DNA from: Corylus avellana
Taxonomy: Eukaryota; Streptophyta; Magnoliopsida; Fagales; Betulaceae
Length of the DNA stretch: 64,000 bases
NCBI RefSeq assembly: GCF_901000735.1
Contig: NC_081541.1
Coordinates: 36,908,060 to 36,972,059 of the forward strand
Direction of reading: 5' to 3'
Under the pieces are notes generated by a model, which was given only the letters and a program-made list of their open reading frames with translations, did not search any database and was not told where the DNA came from. The position numbers and the translations under genes were made by a program. This document shows, in pieces, positions 44,096 to 55,045 of this stretch (position 1 is its first letter; every line of letters starts with the position of its first letter).

Positions 44096-44483
44096 AGGTT
44101 TTTTTTTTATTAATATGAGTTTGAAAAAAAATTATAGGTAATTTTGATTCAATTATAATTTTTGCACGTGTATTGTTACCAAAATAAGGAATATGAATAG
44201 TTATTTTATTCTACACTCTTCTAGTCCTAATAGTAGCTATTTTTTTTTCAATGAACTAGACATTCTGAGAACCAAACAAGGCATAGTCTTCGTTCTTTTA
44301 AAGTACATCCTTAACGAAGATAAACACTATAATCTAATCCTGAGAGATTGTGTGTCAAGAGATCCAATCAACCGAGTTATATATTCTGGTAGGTACGAAT
44401 TAACTATTAATGATAACGCTCTTGTGTATAGCATTGTAAAATTTTTCTTACTCTAATTTTATTCTATTGCATTCTATAATTAT
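44096..44483. other. Intergenic DNA, no gene supported
   Basis: Possible MITE between TGTTTGGTAAC (43881) and GAACCAAACA (44270), without target duplication. The short frame at 44193-44456 has no recognisable domain. Confidence 0.35.
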
Positions 44484-44650
44484 TTTTAAAATGTGAAATT
44501 GCAAGCATGTCTTGATGCATGAGCATGATTACTGACCCATCTAACCAAACTTATTCCAACCACCCAAACAAATAAAGATGAATGCTCCCGATCTTGTTGG
44601 CTTTATAGATGAACCCAAACCAACACCCATTGAGCCCAACCAACCCAGCA
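44484..44650. repeat. Duplicated block, copy 2 (partner 10412-10590)
   Basis: Same orientation as copy 1, non-coding. Confidence 0.75.
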
Positions 44651-44768
44651 TTAGATTCGGATCCTCTCCAGTCCATTATGGACTAGAGAATATCCAGTTA
44701 ATGGTCAGAATCTCTTTCGAAAGATCCTGAGACTATAAATAGGACATCTATCTTATTAATAAAAATAA

Positions 44769-45147
44769 GGGTTAAATACTAAAAAATCCCCTAGGCTTTG
44801 ACATCTTTATTTTTTGTTCCTTAGGGTTTGATTTTTATCACAGAAGGCACATGTGGTTTTCATAAAGACGGAAATAGTACCTCCGTTAAAATTCCGTCCA
44901 AAACTTAACGGAATGCCACGTCAACACCAATCAAACGTTGACACGTGTCATGTTATTAATTTTTTTATTATTATTTTTTTAAAAGAAAATTAAAAAGATT
45001 AAAAAATATATATTTTTTTAAAAAAAAAAATTGGGGGTGGCCGTAGGCCCGTAGCCACCTCCTTGGCCATTTGGGGGTGGCCGAAATCACCCCCAGTGGA
45101 TACTAGGGGTGGCTCGGCCACCCCTAGTGGGTACTGGGGGTGGCTTT
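44769..45147. mobile_element. Mutator-like non-autonomous element, partial
   Basis: Starts GGGTTAAATACTAAAAAATC, then CTTAACGGAATGCCACGTC and CGTTGACACGTGTCA, an AT-rich middle and a GGGGGTGGCC palindrome cluster (45034-45147). Same design as 24198-24514. It joins abruptly to Copia coding sequence. Confidence 0.5.
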
Positions 45148-45817
45148 GGGATCTAGTCTCAAAGAAGAAGATTGTTAGTAGAGACGTGGTGTTTGATGAG
45201 GCCTATATTTTACGAAAGGGTGAGAATGAAGCATCGAGTGAAAGCCATAAAGGAAAACATGTAGTGGAGGTGGAGCTTGATGAACAACGTTCACTCACAG
45301 ATATATGTGATGAAGAAGAATCATCAAGAGATTTAGAGCATCGAGAAGTGCCTTATTCTTTAGCAAGAGGTAGGGAGAAACGTGTCTTATTCTTTAGCAA
45401 GAGGCAGGGAGAAACGTGATTGCAAAGCACCAGAGATGTATGGATTTGAGGACATGGTTTCTTTTGCTAACATTTGGTAGTGGAGACTCATCGTCTGTTC
45501 AGAATGGCATGCCGACAGATGTGGAGTTACTACAAAAAGGTAAAGCTTCGAATCGACAGAATTGGTCAAGGCAAAGAAGGCTAAATGGTGCAGATGAGTC
45601 TACAAAAAGAAAGAGCCAACAGAGAAAGATGTGTGGCTAAGAGGACTGATAGAAAAGCATTGTAGTCTGTCTAAACCAGGTCCTATACTCAAGTTCAAGA
45701 TGTGCTTGGACTTAAGTTTCACTTGTAGATTGTGATAGCCCTTAGGGGCTTGGACGAAGCCTTCAAAAGAAGATTCGTATTGTTGCAATTTGATGGATTG
45801 CAAGTCAAGGTGGAGAT
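45148..45817 (+). pseudogene. Copia pol fragment (integrase C-terminal region)
   Basis: LWDLVSKKKIVSRDVVFDEA is the conserved Copia motif after the integrase core. It is followed by an acidic linker, a small tandem duplication (TTATTCTTTAGCAAGAGG twice near 45355-45400), a frameshift at ~45415, then CKAPERYGFEDMVSFALTFG. Reverse transcriptase and RNase H are missing: sequence passes directly to the 3' end. The last bases AAGGTGGAGAT (45807-45817) are the polypurine tract. Confidence 0.7.
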
Positions 45818-46519
45818 TGTTGACATTGTGACTTTTTTACCGATCAATTAAATAGGTGGGGACATTGTTTTTCTTTTTGATTTTGGTCTTCCGTAACCTA
45901 CTTGGAGTAGGATAAGAAATCTCCTTTGGCTTGGAATTCAAGGCTGACTTGTATAAAAAAATAGGCTAACTGACAAGAGAAGACAAACATGGCGGCACAA
46001 GTATAATTTTGTGGGCTGTTGTGTTTAAGGACAGCAAGCACCATATATCGCACATAGAGCCGTACAAAGGCTAGTTTCAAAAGGAGAGGAAGAGTGGGCT
46101 GCTGTGTGCGGTAGAAGAGGGCGCTGATTGTTTTCTTCTTGATTTTGGAGGAGCCAAAACAATAGAAAAAAAAGAAAGAAAGGGTGCTACTATAGAAGAG
46201 AGAAAAATAGAGAGACCAACCGCCATTGTATCCAACAAAAGAATAATAGTTTGTATTTCTGTTTTTTTTTTGTATTCTCTTTAGGAAATAATTTCGATTG
46301 TGTGATAGTGAGATTTTGGTGTATTGGGATCTTGGGTCAGAGTGATTTTCTCTCTACTATATTTTTATACTCTATCTTTCATAGTGAATTTCTTCGTGAT
46401 CGCCTCCACCAGTGTACGTACCTCACATTTGAGGGAACCACATAAATCTTAGTATTATCTTGTGTGTGATTGTTCTCGCTTTATTTAATCATAATTATGA
46501 TCGTGTTTTTTGCACAACA
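45818..46519 (+). repeat. Copia 3' LTR
   Basis: 702 bp from TGTTGACATTGTGAC to TTTGCACAACA, with TGTTG/CAACA termini, directly after the polypurine tract. No matching 5' LTR is in the window. Confidence 0.75.
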
Positions 46520-46533
46520 ATATATATAATAGG

Positions 46534-46700
46534 GTTGCCAATTTTGATACGACCCGACAACCCGACACGAACATGACACGGAATTACCAGATTTTGGTTT
46601 ACCCAAAACGGGTTTGGGTCATAAACGAGTCATTCATGACCCGTTTATTTTGTGTCTAGCCGGTCAACCCGCGGGGGTGACCCACCACACCCGTTTAACT
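46534..46700. mobile_element. hAT-like terminal fragment, GACCCG-rich
   Basis: Starts GGGTTGCCAATTTTGATACG, with repeated CGACCCG and ACGGGTTT motifs. A related cluster in other orientation at 48000-48140 may be the other end, but its terminus is not recognisable. Confidence 0.45.
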
Positions 46701-46869
46701 TTTTTTTTTTCTTTTTTCTTTTTTTCAAAAGGCATGTCGATACCAACTGCCCTTCCTCAATCTTTCTGCTATAGCACGCTTGTCTAGTAAAAATTGAAAA
46801 CTGAAAGCACATCACGTGTTTCAGTAGAATGCTATCATGATGGATACCTGCCGGAAATATAAAAAATTA

Positions 46870-47030
46870 GGGTAAAATCCACATATCCTCTTAAACTACT
46901 ACCCAATTGATAATGTCCCCCCAAACTTTCAACTGCAACAATGTACCCCCAAACTACCAAAATATTGTCAATATCCCCCCAAAGCTAGCAAAAAGATTAA
47001 AATGCCTCTATATATTTCTCAATATGACAA
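46870..47030. mobile_element. Mutator-like terminal fragment
   Basis: Starts GGTAAAATCCACATATCC, followed by CCCCCAAACTACCAAAATAT. A shorter relic of the same type is at 49850-49905. Confidence 0.4.
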
Positions 47031-47999
47031 AAATACCCCTATAAATCTTTTTTTTTTAAACGAAAATTTTAATTTTTTTAAAAAATGATTTTTTTTTAAA
47101 CGGAAATTTTTATTTAAAAAAAAATAAAAGATTTTTTTTTAATTTTATTTTTTTAAGATTTTTTTTAAAATATGTTTTAAAAAACGAAAATTTTATTTTT
47201 TTAAATGAAAATTTTTTATTTTTTTTAAACGGAAATTTTTATTTAAAAATTATAAAAGAAAACATTAAAAAAAAAAAACATAAACGAAAAATTAATTGTT
47301 ATAAAAAAAAAAACTCAAAATTTTATAATTTTTTTTCTTATAAAGATTTTTTTTTTTTTTAATTTTAGGTTTTTCCATCAATTTTAGGTATTTTTTTTTC
47401 ACTTCACTCAAGCGATACTACATGTATGTGATTGAATAACGCTTTGATAATTGATGGTATATCACCGCAATTCGTGCCATAATATTTGCCAGACAGTGGC
47501 GGATGACTTTCCCTAAAACTAAATAAAATTGATTTTTTTTTTCGACAGAAAACATCTGTATTAATTTTCACTTCCTGGTAGTGCCATCATTCATGCTAAT
47601 AATCTTTTTCCCTTCCCCACTATAAATTCAAAAAAAAAAAAATACTGAATATAAAACCAAATTTTAAAAAAAAAAAAAAAATTGATACCCTCTTCATCTT
47701 TCCTCTTTCCTTATTTACAGATTTCACAGTAAATAGTATAACGATCACCTATATGCCTTCTTCTCTCCTCAATGCCGTCTCCTCACATTCGCTTCTCTTC
47801 TTCTCTTCACATCACGCACTTCATATTTTGTTTTTCTTCTCAAGACTGCCTCTAGTTTTAATTCTCCTCGTGGCCACATATTCATTCTCTGTATTGGCCA
47901 GATCCCTCTCACTCTTAGCTCGCGTCTGTTTCTCCTTCTCACTCCGTCTCCGATATCTATGTTTCTCTCTTGATCTGAGCCTCTGATTTTGTCTCAGGC
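47031..47999. other. AT-rich DNA then CT-rich stretch, no gene supported
   Basis: 47030-47400 is extreme AT sequence. 47690-47990 is CT-rich with a Leu/Ser-rich frame (47753-47986) that looks like low-complexity 5' leader, not a domain. Confidence 0.4.
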
Positions 48000-48140
48000 T
48001 GAGGATGCTCATATGGTTTAAGCAGGTCATGTCGAGTAACTCATGAAATAGTCGTGTCGTGTCTGGATTTGGTGGGACAGACCCGTTAGCTAAACGGGTC
48101 GTGTTTGGGTTTACCCTAAACAGGTGGCGGGTCAAATTAT
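48000..48140. repeat. CGGGTC-rich hAT-like fragment
   Basis: Motifs GTCGTGTCGTGTC and AAACGGGTCGTGTTTGGG mirror those of 46534-46700. Confidence 0.4.
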
Positions 48141-49017
48141 TAAAGTGTGTAAAAAATGCCACTTTTTTTTTTTTTTTAATATATTCATATAACACATCGA
48201 AGGGCTTAATAAATACAAAAAAAAAAAAAAAGAGTTTTTTATGGAATAAATAAAAAATTAGTCATTTTTGTTGGCTTAAATTACAAATTACTTTATGTTG
48301 TATAGAGTGAAATGGGAGGTTTCTAGGGTATGCCGATAAAAATAAAAAAATAAAAAAAATTTAGCCCTTGAGTCAAATCCCATTAAAAAATTTTGACAAA
48401 TAAAATAAGTGACACATATCATTCTTAACAAAAAAAAACTGATTTATGAAAAAAATTAATTTTTTAGTTTTTTATTTTATTTTTTTTAAAAAAAATAAGA
48501 GTATTATAGGAATATAATTTTTTTTTTTTTTTTAAATGTGGCCTGATTGACACATTTTAGTAATTTGATAAGTTACTTTAACACATTTTGAACATTATGG
48601 AGCTCTTCGAAAAACGGCTTTTAGTTTGAAAGGTTTTTTTTTTAAAATAAAAAATAAAAAATAAAAAACTTTTAATTAGGGTTGAATTGGGATGAGGAGA
48701 TGAGAACTCATTAATAAAAGGAATTGCATGTTCCCAGTATTTATATTCATGTATTGGGGCTTGAAAAACACAATTCTTTAGCTTTGTAAATTCTCTTCCA
48801 ATTAAAACAATCAAAGTAACTGCTATACAATGATGACTCCATCATTAAGAAATAGAGATATATACGAAATTCACAATAATTTCAGGTAGTGAAATTATAG
48901 GACTTCATCCCAAGCCTTTGATTATCATTACCGGACAGTGAAGTAAAAGAAGAACTCACAAGTGGTAAAACACTCTTCATAAAAATAAATGACAAGTAGC
49001 CCATCATCCAATTTAAA
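48141..49017. other. AT-rich intergenic DNA, no gene seen
   Basis: Poly-A/T runs and short frames without domains. Confidence 0.45.
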
Positions 49018-49190
49018 AGGGAAATACTATACATTCTTTCTTGATTTTTTTTTCTTATTTTCACAATTTTTAAAATTACTATTAAATCTGTAAAATTTAT
49101 GTGAGTCCCACACATAAGCTCACAAATCTAATAATAATTTTGAAAATGCAAAGGATAAGAAAAAAAGGGAAGGAACAATCATTTTTCTAA
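49018..49190. mobile_element. Foldback MITE
   Basis: Imperfect arms GGGAAATACTATACATTC... and the inverse of ...GAACAATCATTTTTC fold around a centre near 49110. No target duplication fixed. Confidence 0.45.
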
Positions 49191-49339
49191 TTTATTAGGT
49201 TAATATGACAAATGCACTTTAGCCTTGAGTACTTAGAAGTTAGAATGGTAAACTTGCATGAACATGACAAAATGTGTTAAATAATATCCATGTGCAGTTT
49301 ATTAGGGGTTATGGGCTTAAGCCTAGGCCTATTTATCCA

Positions 49340-49372
<33 letters not shown>

Positions 49373-50033
49373 TGCATTATTCGACCAACTATGAGCACGA
49401 TATTGTTCACTCAAAAAGAGATGGCTCCATAAACATAAAGTCATTTGGGCTGGCAATAAAACTTGCTCCATTTGGATTGAACATCTTTTAAGCCCAATAA
49501 AGGCCCATTTTATATAACGAACATGCATGTTATGGTAGGCGTGCGCTAATTCATATCAACAAGACCAAATCCCTCTAAGAGGTTGGGCATAGAGATACAC
49601 TAACAAAGGCTCAAAGCCCATGTCATCAAGCTCATCCAAGTATGTTATTTCTATTTTTAATAAAAAATAAAGTAAGATAAAAACCTTTGCCTTTTCTTTC
49701 CCTTTCCTCCGTGTCTCGTGAAAGTATAGCATATTGGCTGGGAAATAAAAATAAAATAAAAGGATAAAATCATTTTAATTTAACCCCCACGGCCCATCCT
49801 AACACTTGTTTCACATTACTATAAAGTTTTCTGGCGAAAGAAACTACAACGTCCTCCCAAACTACCAAAATATAGTCAATATACCCTCCAAACTTACATA
49901 TCTGCACAAGTGGAGAAAAAAAAAGGAAGGAGGTTTTGATCTAATGACTTAAAGACGTGGTTTTCAATTGAATGAGATACCAAAAAGTTATTAGTTATGA
50001 ATATTTTAATGGAAAAAAAATGTTTATAAAGCA
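49191..50033. other. Intergenic DNA, no gene supported
   Basis: An A run at 49346-49371 and a Mutator-like relic at 49850-49905. No reading frame with a known domain. Confidence 0.4.
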
Positions 50034-50276
50034 TTTTATTAGGATATATAAGAGTTAAGTAATAATGTTCTTTTTATGATAGCCATCTATCACCTTAGGT
50101 TTAAGACTATTTGTATTATTTAATGGCATTTACTAATGAACGAAAGGAAGTTGAATATTGGTATTATAATACAATATTTTGGGAGTTCTCGACTCACTTG
50201 AATTAGCCAAGTCAAAGCTCCCTCAAACCAGCCCATCTATCATTTTCCTGTGTTTTTAACTAATTGGTTTCCATCA
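50034..50276 (+). repeat. TRIM LTR A (5' truncated)
   Basis: Similarity to LTR B and C begins at ATTAGGATATATAAGAG and ends ...CCATCA. A degenerate tRNA-Met primer site TGGAATCGGAGCC follows at 50279. Confidence 0.75.
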
Positions 50277-51077
50277 ATTGGAATCGGAGCCACGCTAATT
50301 GTCTTCTACAGCAATCATCGATCCATTTGCCCATCACCTATCATCGGAAAATCAGCCCTGCCTATCAACTTCTACTTCACTGCAGAAGAACGTGCAAGGA
50401 TATAAAAGATGCGATCCGAATTCATGGCATGGAATGAAAAATTCACCAAGAAGATGGAGGAGTGTATGAGAAAAACTGAAAGTTTTTCTCCGCCACACCA
50501 ACTCCGGTAAGCCAATCCCCTCCCATCACACCACAACCGGCTGACACCGTCACAAAAAAGAGGAAGAAAAGAGTTGTTAAAGCAACGAAAATCCATCCAT
50601 GCCGGCGTCAAACCAAATCGCCGCCAACCAGAAGCAGAGCCACCCACCTCCGTCGCAGATCCAAAAGCCACCGCTGACGCGCTTACAACCACCGCACCGT
50701 CCCTCCGCTCTACTCATCCCGCGCCAGCCCATGCCGCGCCTCCATGCCTCTGGAAGTCAGTTTCGTTACTGGGACGAGAGAAAAGACCGACAGCATCTTT
50801 GTTTGGCTCATAAGAAGAAAGTGGAAACTAATTAATAAAATGAAAATGAAAATTAAAAAAAAAAAAAAAAATGTGTGCAAAAGAAGAGCTTCATGTGTGT
50901 TCTGGAAGAGAAAGACAAGAAGAAAAGAAAAGAAAAAGAAGTGACCCATGAGAATTAACCACGTGGACTTCAAAGGGCATTTGTAGTTTTACTTATTTAT
51001 TATTGTTTATTAGTTTTTATTTAGATTAGTTTTTGAATTTTTTTATTGGAGACAAGAAAATTATAAGAGGAAGGGAA
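50277..51077 (+). other. TRIM internal region 1
   Basis: Same as internal region 2 except for an extra ~130 bp (about 50750-50870). The start of the frame is broken by a TAA at ~50401 where copy 2 has GAA. Confidence 0.75.
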
Positions 51078-51223
51078 TGATACGATTCTAATAATTAAAG
51101 ATATTATCTAAAGAAATGTAGATAATGGTAGAGTTATCAATAAGAGTCTTCTCTACATGATAATAGGAGTAGTGATTTTTTATTAGGATATATAGGAGTT
51201 AACAGATAACGTTCTATTTATGA

Positions 51224-52208
51224 CACTACAAAAAAATGGAAATCTTTTGACGTGGCAAACAGTATTCAATTTTTGCCATGTCAACAAATTTATTTTTGAC
51301 GTGCCAAAAGTGGCCCGTCAACATTTATTGATGTGTTGAATATAACACGTCAAGATTTACTGACGTGTCAATATTTGACACGTCAGTAAATTTGAATTCA
51401 ATTTAATTTTAAAACTTTTTATTTAAATAACTTAAAAATTTAATATTTATTGACGTGTCAAAGTTAGACATGTCAGTAAATATTGACATGTCACTTTGAC
51501 ACGTCAGTAAATATAATGTTTATATATATTTATATTAGGTTTATTTATATTATATTTATAAATAATATATAATATGATCCCAGCATTCAATGATAGTTCT
51601 CTACAAAACAAACACTTTATTTCCCCCTTATAACCTCATTTCAACATTCAAAATTACAAGACAATTTCTGACTGTTAGCCATGCATAAGAGCATCTTCAA
51701 CAGTGTAGCTAAAATGGAGATATTAACTACATTTAGCTATTTTTGCCCTCTTTTTTTTTTGCTCCAATAGANNNNNNNNNNNNNNNNNNNNNNNNNNNNN
51801 NNNNNNNNNNNNNNNNNNNNNNNNNNNNNNNNNNNNNNNNNNNNNNNNNNNNNNNNNNNNNNNNNNNNNNNTTTAAAAATTATTAAAAAAAAATAATTTT
51901 TCTTTTTTTATGTTTTTATTTTTATTTATTTTTTTATTTTTTATGAATTTTTTTTTAATTAAAAAATTTACTGACGTGTCAAGTCAGAAAGTGATACGTC
52001 AGAAAATTTTTCTGACGTGCCAATTTTGACACATCAGAAAATTATGACGTGTTAAATCTAACATGTCAGAAATTTTTTCGTTTCTGACACCCATAATTTT
52101 AACGCCTGAAACACGTAAAAAATGCCTCACCATGAGGATTTTCTGACGTGTCAAACCACCTGACACGTCAGAAAACTTATGTCAGCAAAAAATTGATTTT
52201 TTGTAGGG
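51224..52208. mobile_element. CACTA transposon inside a TRIM LTR
   Basis: Left end CACTACAAAAAAATGG, right end TTTTTTGTAGGG (one mismatch from TAGTG). Target duplication TGA at 51221-51223 and 52209-52211. LTR C has the empty site at about 53280-53282. Subterminal zones (51249-51500, 51970-52170) hold more than a dozen TGACGTGTCA-type motifs in both orientations. A GAGCATCTTCAACAG MITE-type terminus at ~51688 lies beside the internal gap. Whether a transposase gene is present is hidden by the gap. Confidence 0.9.
51772..51871. other. Assembly gap (100 N) inside the CACTA element
   Basis: True size unknown, so the element could be much longer than 985 bp. Confidence 0.95.
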
Positions 52209-52431
52209 TGATAGACATCTATCACCTTTAGGCTTAGGACAATTTGTATTATTTAATGGCATTTGCTAATGAATAAAAAGAAGATGAATATTGGTATTAT
52301 AATACCTTCACTCGAAGTAGTCAATTTTAGGAGTTCTCGGCTCACTTGAAGTAGTCATTGAAGGTCACGGCTCCGTCGAACAAGCCTATCTATCATTTTA
52401 TTGTGTTTTGAACTAATTGGTTCACATTAAT

Positions 52432-52447
52432 TGGTATCAGAGCCAGG
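52432..52447 (+). promoter_or_regulatory. TRIM primer binding site (initiator tRNA-Met)
   Basis: TGGTATCAGAGCCAGG, two bases after LTR B. Confidence 0.85.
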
Positions 52448-52510
52448 ATGATTGTCATCTACAGCAATCATCGATCCATTTGCCCATCACCTATCATCGG
52501 AAAATCAGCC

Positions 52511-53005
52511 ATGCCTATCAACCTCTACTTCACTGCAGAAGAACGTGCAAGGATAGAAAAGATGCGATCAGAATTCATGGCATGGAATGAAAAATTCACC
52601 AAGAAGATGGAGGAGTGTATGAGAAAAATTGAAAGTTTTTATCCACCACACTCCGCTCCGGTAAGCCAATCCCCTCCCATCACACCACAGCCGGCTGCCA
52701 CCGTCACAAAAAAGAGGAAGAAAAGAGTAGTTAAAGCAACGAAAATCCATCCATGCCGGCGTCAAACCAAATCACTGTTAGCCAGAAGCAGAGCCACCCA
52801 CCTCCGTCGCAGATCCAACTGCCACTGCCGATGTGCCTGCAACCACCGCACCGTCCCTCCGCCCTGCTTATCCCGCGCCAGCCCATGCCGCGCCTCCATG
52901 CAATGTGTGCAAAAGAAGAGCTTCATGTGTGTTCTGGAAGAGAAAGACCAAAAGAAAAGAAAAGAAAAAGAAGTGACCCATGAGCACCACGTGGACTACA
53001 ATTAA
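52511..53005 (+). CDS. Hypothetical basic protein of the TRIM-like element
   Basis: 164 codons from an ATG 64 bases after the primer site; an in-frame ATG at 52448 would add 21 residues. The N-terminal ~40 residues (FTAEERARIEKMRSEF, then FTKKMEECMRKIE) are strongly helical and gag-like. The C-terminal half is rich in Lys/Arg/Cys (KKRKKRVVK). No known domain recognised. Most TRIMs have no coding capacity, so this may be a gag remnant. The alternative frame downstream is Pro-rich and could be the original one after a frameshift. Confidence 0.35.
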   Translation: MPINLYFTAEERARIEKMRSEFMAWNEKFTKKMEECMRKIESFYPPHSAPVSQSPPITPQPAATVTKKRKKRVVKATKIHPCRRQTKSLLARSRATHLRRRSNCHCRCACNHRTVPPPCLSRASPCRASMQCVQKKSFMCVLEEKDQKKRKEKEVTHEHHVDYN

Positions 53006-53321
53006 AGGGCATTTGTAGTTTTACTTATTTATTATTGTTTATTAGTTTTTATTTAGATTAGTTTTTGAATTTTTTTTATTGGGGACAAGAAAATTATAAG
53101 AGGAAGGGAATGATACGATCCTAATAATTAAAGATTTTATCTTAATAATTAAAGATTTATCTGAAGAATTGTAATTAATGGTAGAGTTATCAATAAGAGT
53201 CCTCTGTACATGCGAAGAGGAGTAGTTTTATTTTATTATTTATTAAGATATATAGGAGTTAAGTGATAATGTTCTATTTATGATAGACATCTATCACCTT
53301 AGGCTTAAGACTATTTGTATT

Positions 53322-53893
53322 AAGTGGATGGCCCCTTCTCTAGGTTGGCACAAGGTTAATTGGGATGTGGCTATTGACAAATTAAATGGAAGAATGGGGA
53401 TAGGTGTCGTGATTCGAGAGGAGCAAGGACGGGTTATAGCGGCGATGAGCAAAACTAGATTGGGATTACTGGAGCCGACGACGGAGGAAGCATATGCAGC
53501 GTTTCTTGCAGCCTGCCTAGGTAGAGATCTGGGTTTGCAAAATTTATGGTTGGAAGGAGATGCAAAACAGATTGTGGAGGTAGTTAACTCTCACACGAGT
53601 ACATGGCATAGGTTCGGACACTTAATAGATGACACAAAGCGCATTTTATTATCTTTTCCAAGATGGAGATGCAGTTTTGTATTTCGAGAAGCCAATGAGG
53701 CGGCACACCGGCTGGCGAAAGCGGCTATAACCGATGTCAATGACAGAATTTGAAATTTTACAACTCCAAATTGTATTAGGGATATTGTTTTGATGGAGCA
53801 ATTAGCTCTATCTTGTGATTGTTAGTGGAGTCTTGATGCTCCACTTTCTATTATATTATCAATGAGAATTCTAAATCTTTTCAAAAAAAAAAA
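53322..53893 (+). mobile_element. 5'-truncated L1 LINE with target duplication
   Basis: A 572-bp insertion with a poly-A tail at its 3' end, bounded by perfect 15-bp repeats AAGACTATTTGTATT (53307-53321 and 53894-53908). This is a textbook truncated L1 insertion. The other two LTR copies lack it. Confidence 0.9.
53325..53752 (+). pseudogene. L1 RNase H domain, otherwise intact
   Basis: The uninterrupted frame WMAPSLGWHKVNWDVAIDKL, VVIREEQGRVIAAM, LWLEGDAKQIV, SFVFREANEAAHRLAKAA, then stop, has the RNase H order with NWD, Glu, GDA and the C-terminal His. It lacks its own start because of 5' truncation, so it is dead on arrival. Confidence 0.8.
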
Positions 53894-54083
53894 AAGACTA
53901 TTTGTATTATTTAATGGTATTTGCTAATGAATGAAAGGAAGTTGAATATTGGTATTATAATATAATCTCTATATTTTGAGAGTTCTTGATTTACTTGAAG
54001 TAGTCATTGGAGGTCACGGCTCCCTCAAAGAGCCTATCTATCATTTTTCTATGTTTTGAACTAATTGGTTCACATCAATATAT

Positions 54084-54200
54084 ACTTTGAGAGAAATGCT
54101 ATTTTTCCTTATCATAATCAACTACAATCCAACTCTATCTATAATTTTTTCAAATCTACTATTGAATTTATAGAACTTATATGTGGGTTATACAAATGTA
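54084..54200. repeat. MITE-like repeat (inverted partner 239-360)
   Basis: GAGAAATGCTATTTTTCCTTATC through CAAATCTACTATTGAATTTA and ATAGAACTTATATG; the body matches 239-330 reversed. Confidence 0.6.
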
Positions 54201-54500
54201 ATGGATTTAAAGGTGAATTCAAAAAGGAGATGACCAAGAGACGGAAGAATAGTAAGTTATATATATAGATATGGATGAGCAAAACTACATGCTAAGAGGG
54301 ACTAGCTAATTTTGATTTGTTTTTATGCTTGCTAATATTAGATGATGACAAAATTATCAGTGCTAGTTAATACCTTGGCAGGAGGAATACTTTAAGACTG
54401 AATATTTATTTGTAGAAAATTCTTGAATTTTTTTTTCCAACAATGATTTTAAAAATAAAAATAAAAGAGAAAGAAGCTGATGATACGACCAAAGCATTAT

Positions 54501-54506
54501 TTTATT
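54501..54506 (-). promoter_or_regulatory. Conserved candidate polyadenylation signal of peptide gene 2
   Basis: AATAAA on the minus strand, orthologous to 3444-3449 but now separated from the stop codon by the 428-bp insertion. Confidence 0.4.
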
Positions 54507-54538
54507 CATTTCTATTTATTCGCTACAACACTCTAACC

Positions 54539-54966
54539 AGAGACGGAGAGAGGGGGGGACCGGGGTGGGCCATGGTCCCCCCCAAATAAGGAAGAAAAAA
54601 AATTTATAAGTAAAAAAAAAAAAGAAAAATTAAATTAATGTTTTAAGTTTAGTCATTTGGCTCCCTCCAAAAAAAAAAAAAAAATTGGCCCTATTTTTAG
54701 ATTTTTTGGCCATATCCAATACAAATTTTTGTCCCTATTCGTAATTTTTTTGGGCCATACCTATTAAGGTTTTTTATTTTTGGTCCTTACTTTCAAAAGT
54801 CCATTTTTTGGCCCTTACTTTCAAATGCTCACTTTTTTTTGGCTCTTACGGTAGTCTTTAGTTCATAAAAAACAATCAAAATTATTTTTTTTAATAAAAA
54901 AATTCTAAAGAACCGAAAAAAATTTTGGTTGGCCCCTTCCCATAAAATTTCTTGGCTCCGTCCCCG
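54539..54966. mobile_element. Non-autonomous element with 9-bp target duplication
   Basis: Inserted 80 bp downstream of the peptide 2 stop codon. Flanked by perfect ACTCTAACC repeats (54530-54538, 54967-54975). Short inverted ends GACGGAG/CTCCGTC. The interior repeats TTTGGCCCTTACTTTCAAA-like sequence. A piece of the same family lies at 65-150. Confidence 0.75.
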
Positions 54967-55045
54967 ACTCTAACCCTCCTTTTTCCTTTTCACTTTATTC
55001 AATTTTTTATTTTTTCATCTCCTTGAAATCTATAAAATTCACAAG

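Larger units (their letters stand above)
51078..52429 (+). repeat. TRIM LTR B, interrupted by a CACTA element
   Basis: TGATACGATTC to ...CACATTA. Removing 51224-52211 leaves 364 bp that aligns end to end with LTR C. Confidence 0.8.
50034..54077 (+). mobile_element. TRIM-like retrotransposon array with three LTRs
   Basis: Order: LTR A (truncated), internal 1, LTR B (holding a CACTA), internal 2, LTR C (holding a LINE). Without insertions, LTRs are 364-380 bp and internal regions 681-801 bp. Primer sites follow LTR A and LTR B, and the polypurine tract AAGAGGAAGGGAA precedes LTR B and LTR C. LTR-internal-LTR-internal-LTR is the product expected from unequal recombination between the LTRs of one element. 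Confidence 0.85.
53111..54077 (+). repeat. TRIM LTR C, interrupted by a LINE
   Basis: TGATACGATCC to ...CACATCA. Removing 53322-53908 leaves 380 bp. Confidence 0.8.

Noticed and set aside
43774..44113. Two overlapping plus frames of ~100 and 76 codons
   Set aside because: They translate palindromic GC clusters in different frames and have no domain.
47753..47986. 77-codon Leu/Ser-rich frame as a membrane protein
   Set aside because: Low-complexity CT-rich DNA without a plausible domain or conserved neighbour.
50574..50835. Pro-rich frames in TRIM internal region 1
   Set aside because: They start inside the element, are broken relative to internal region 2, and have no domain.
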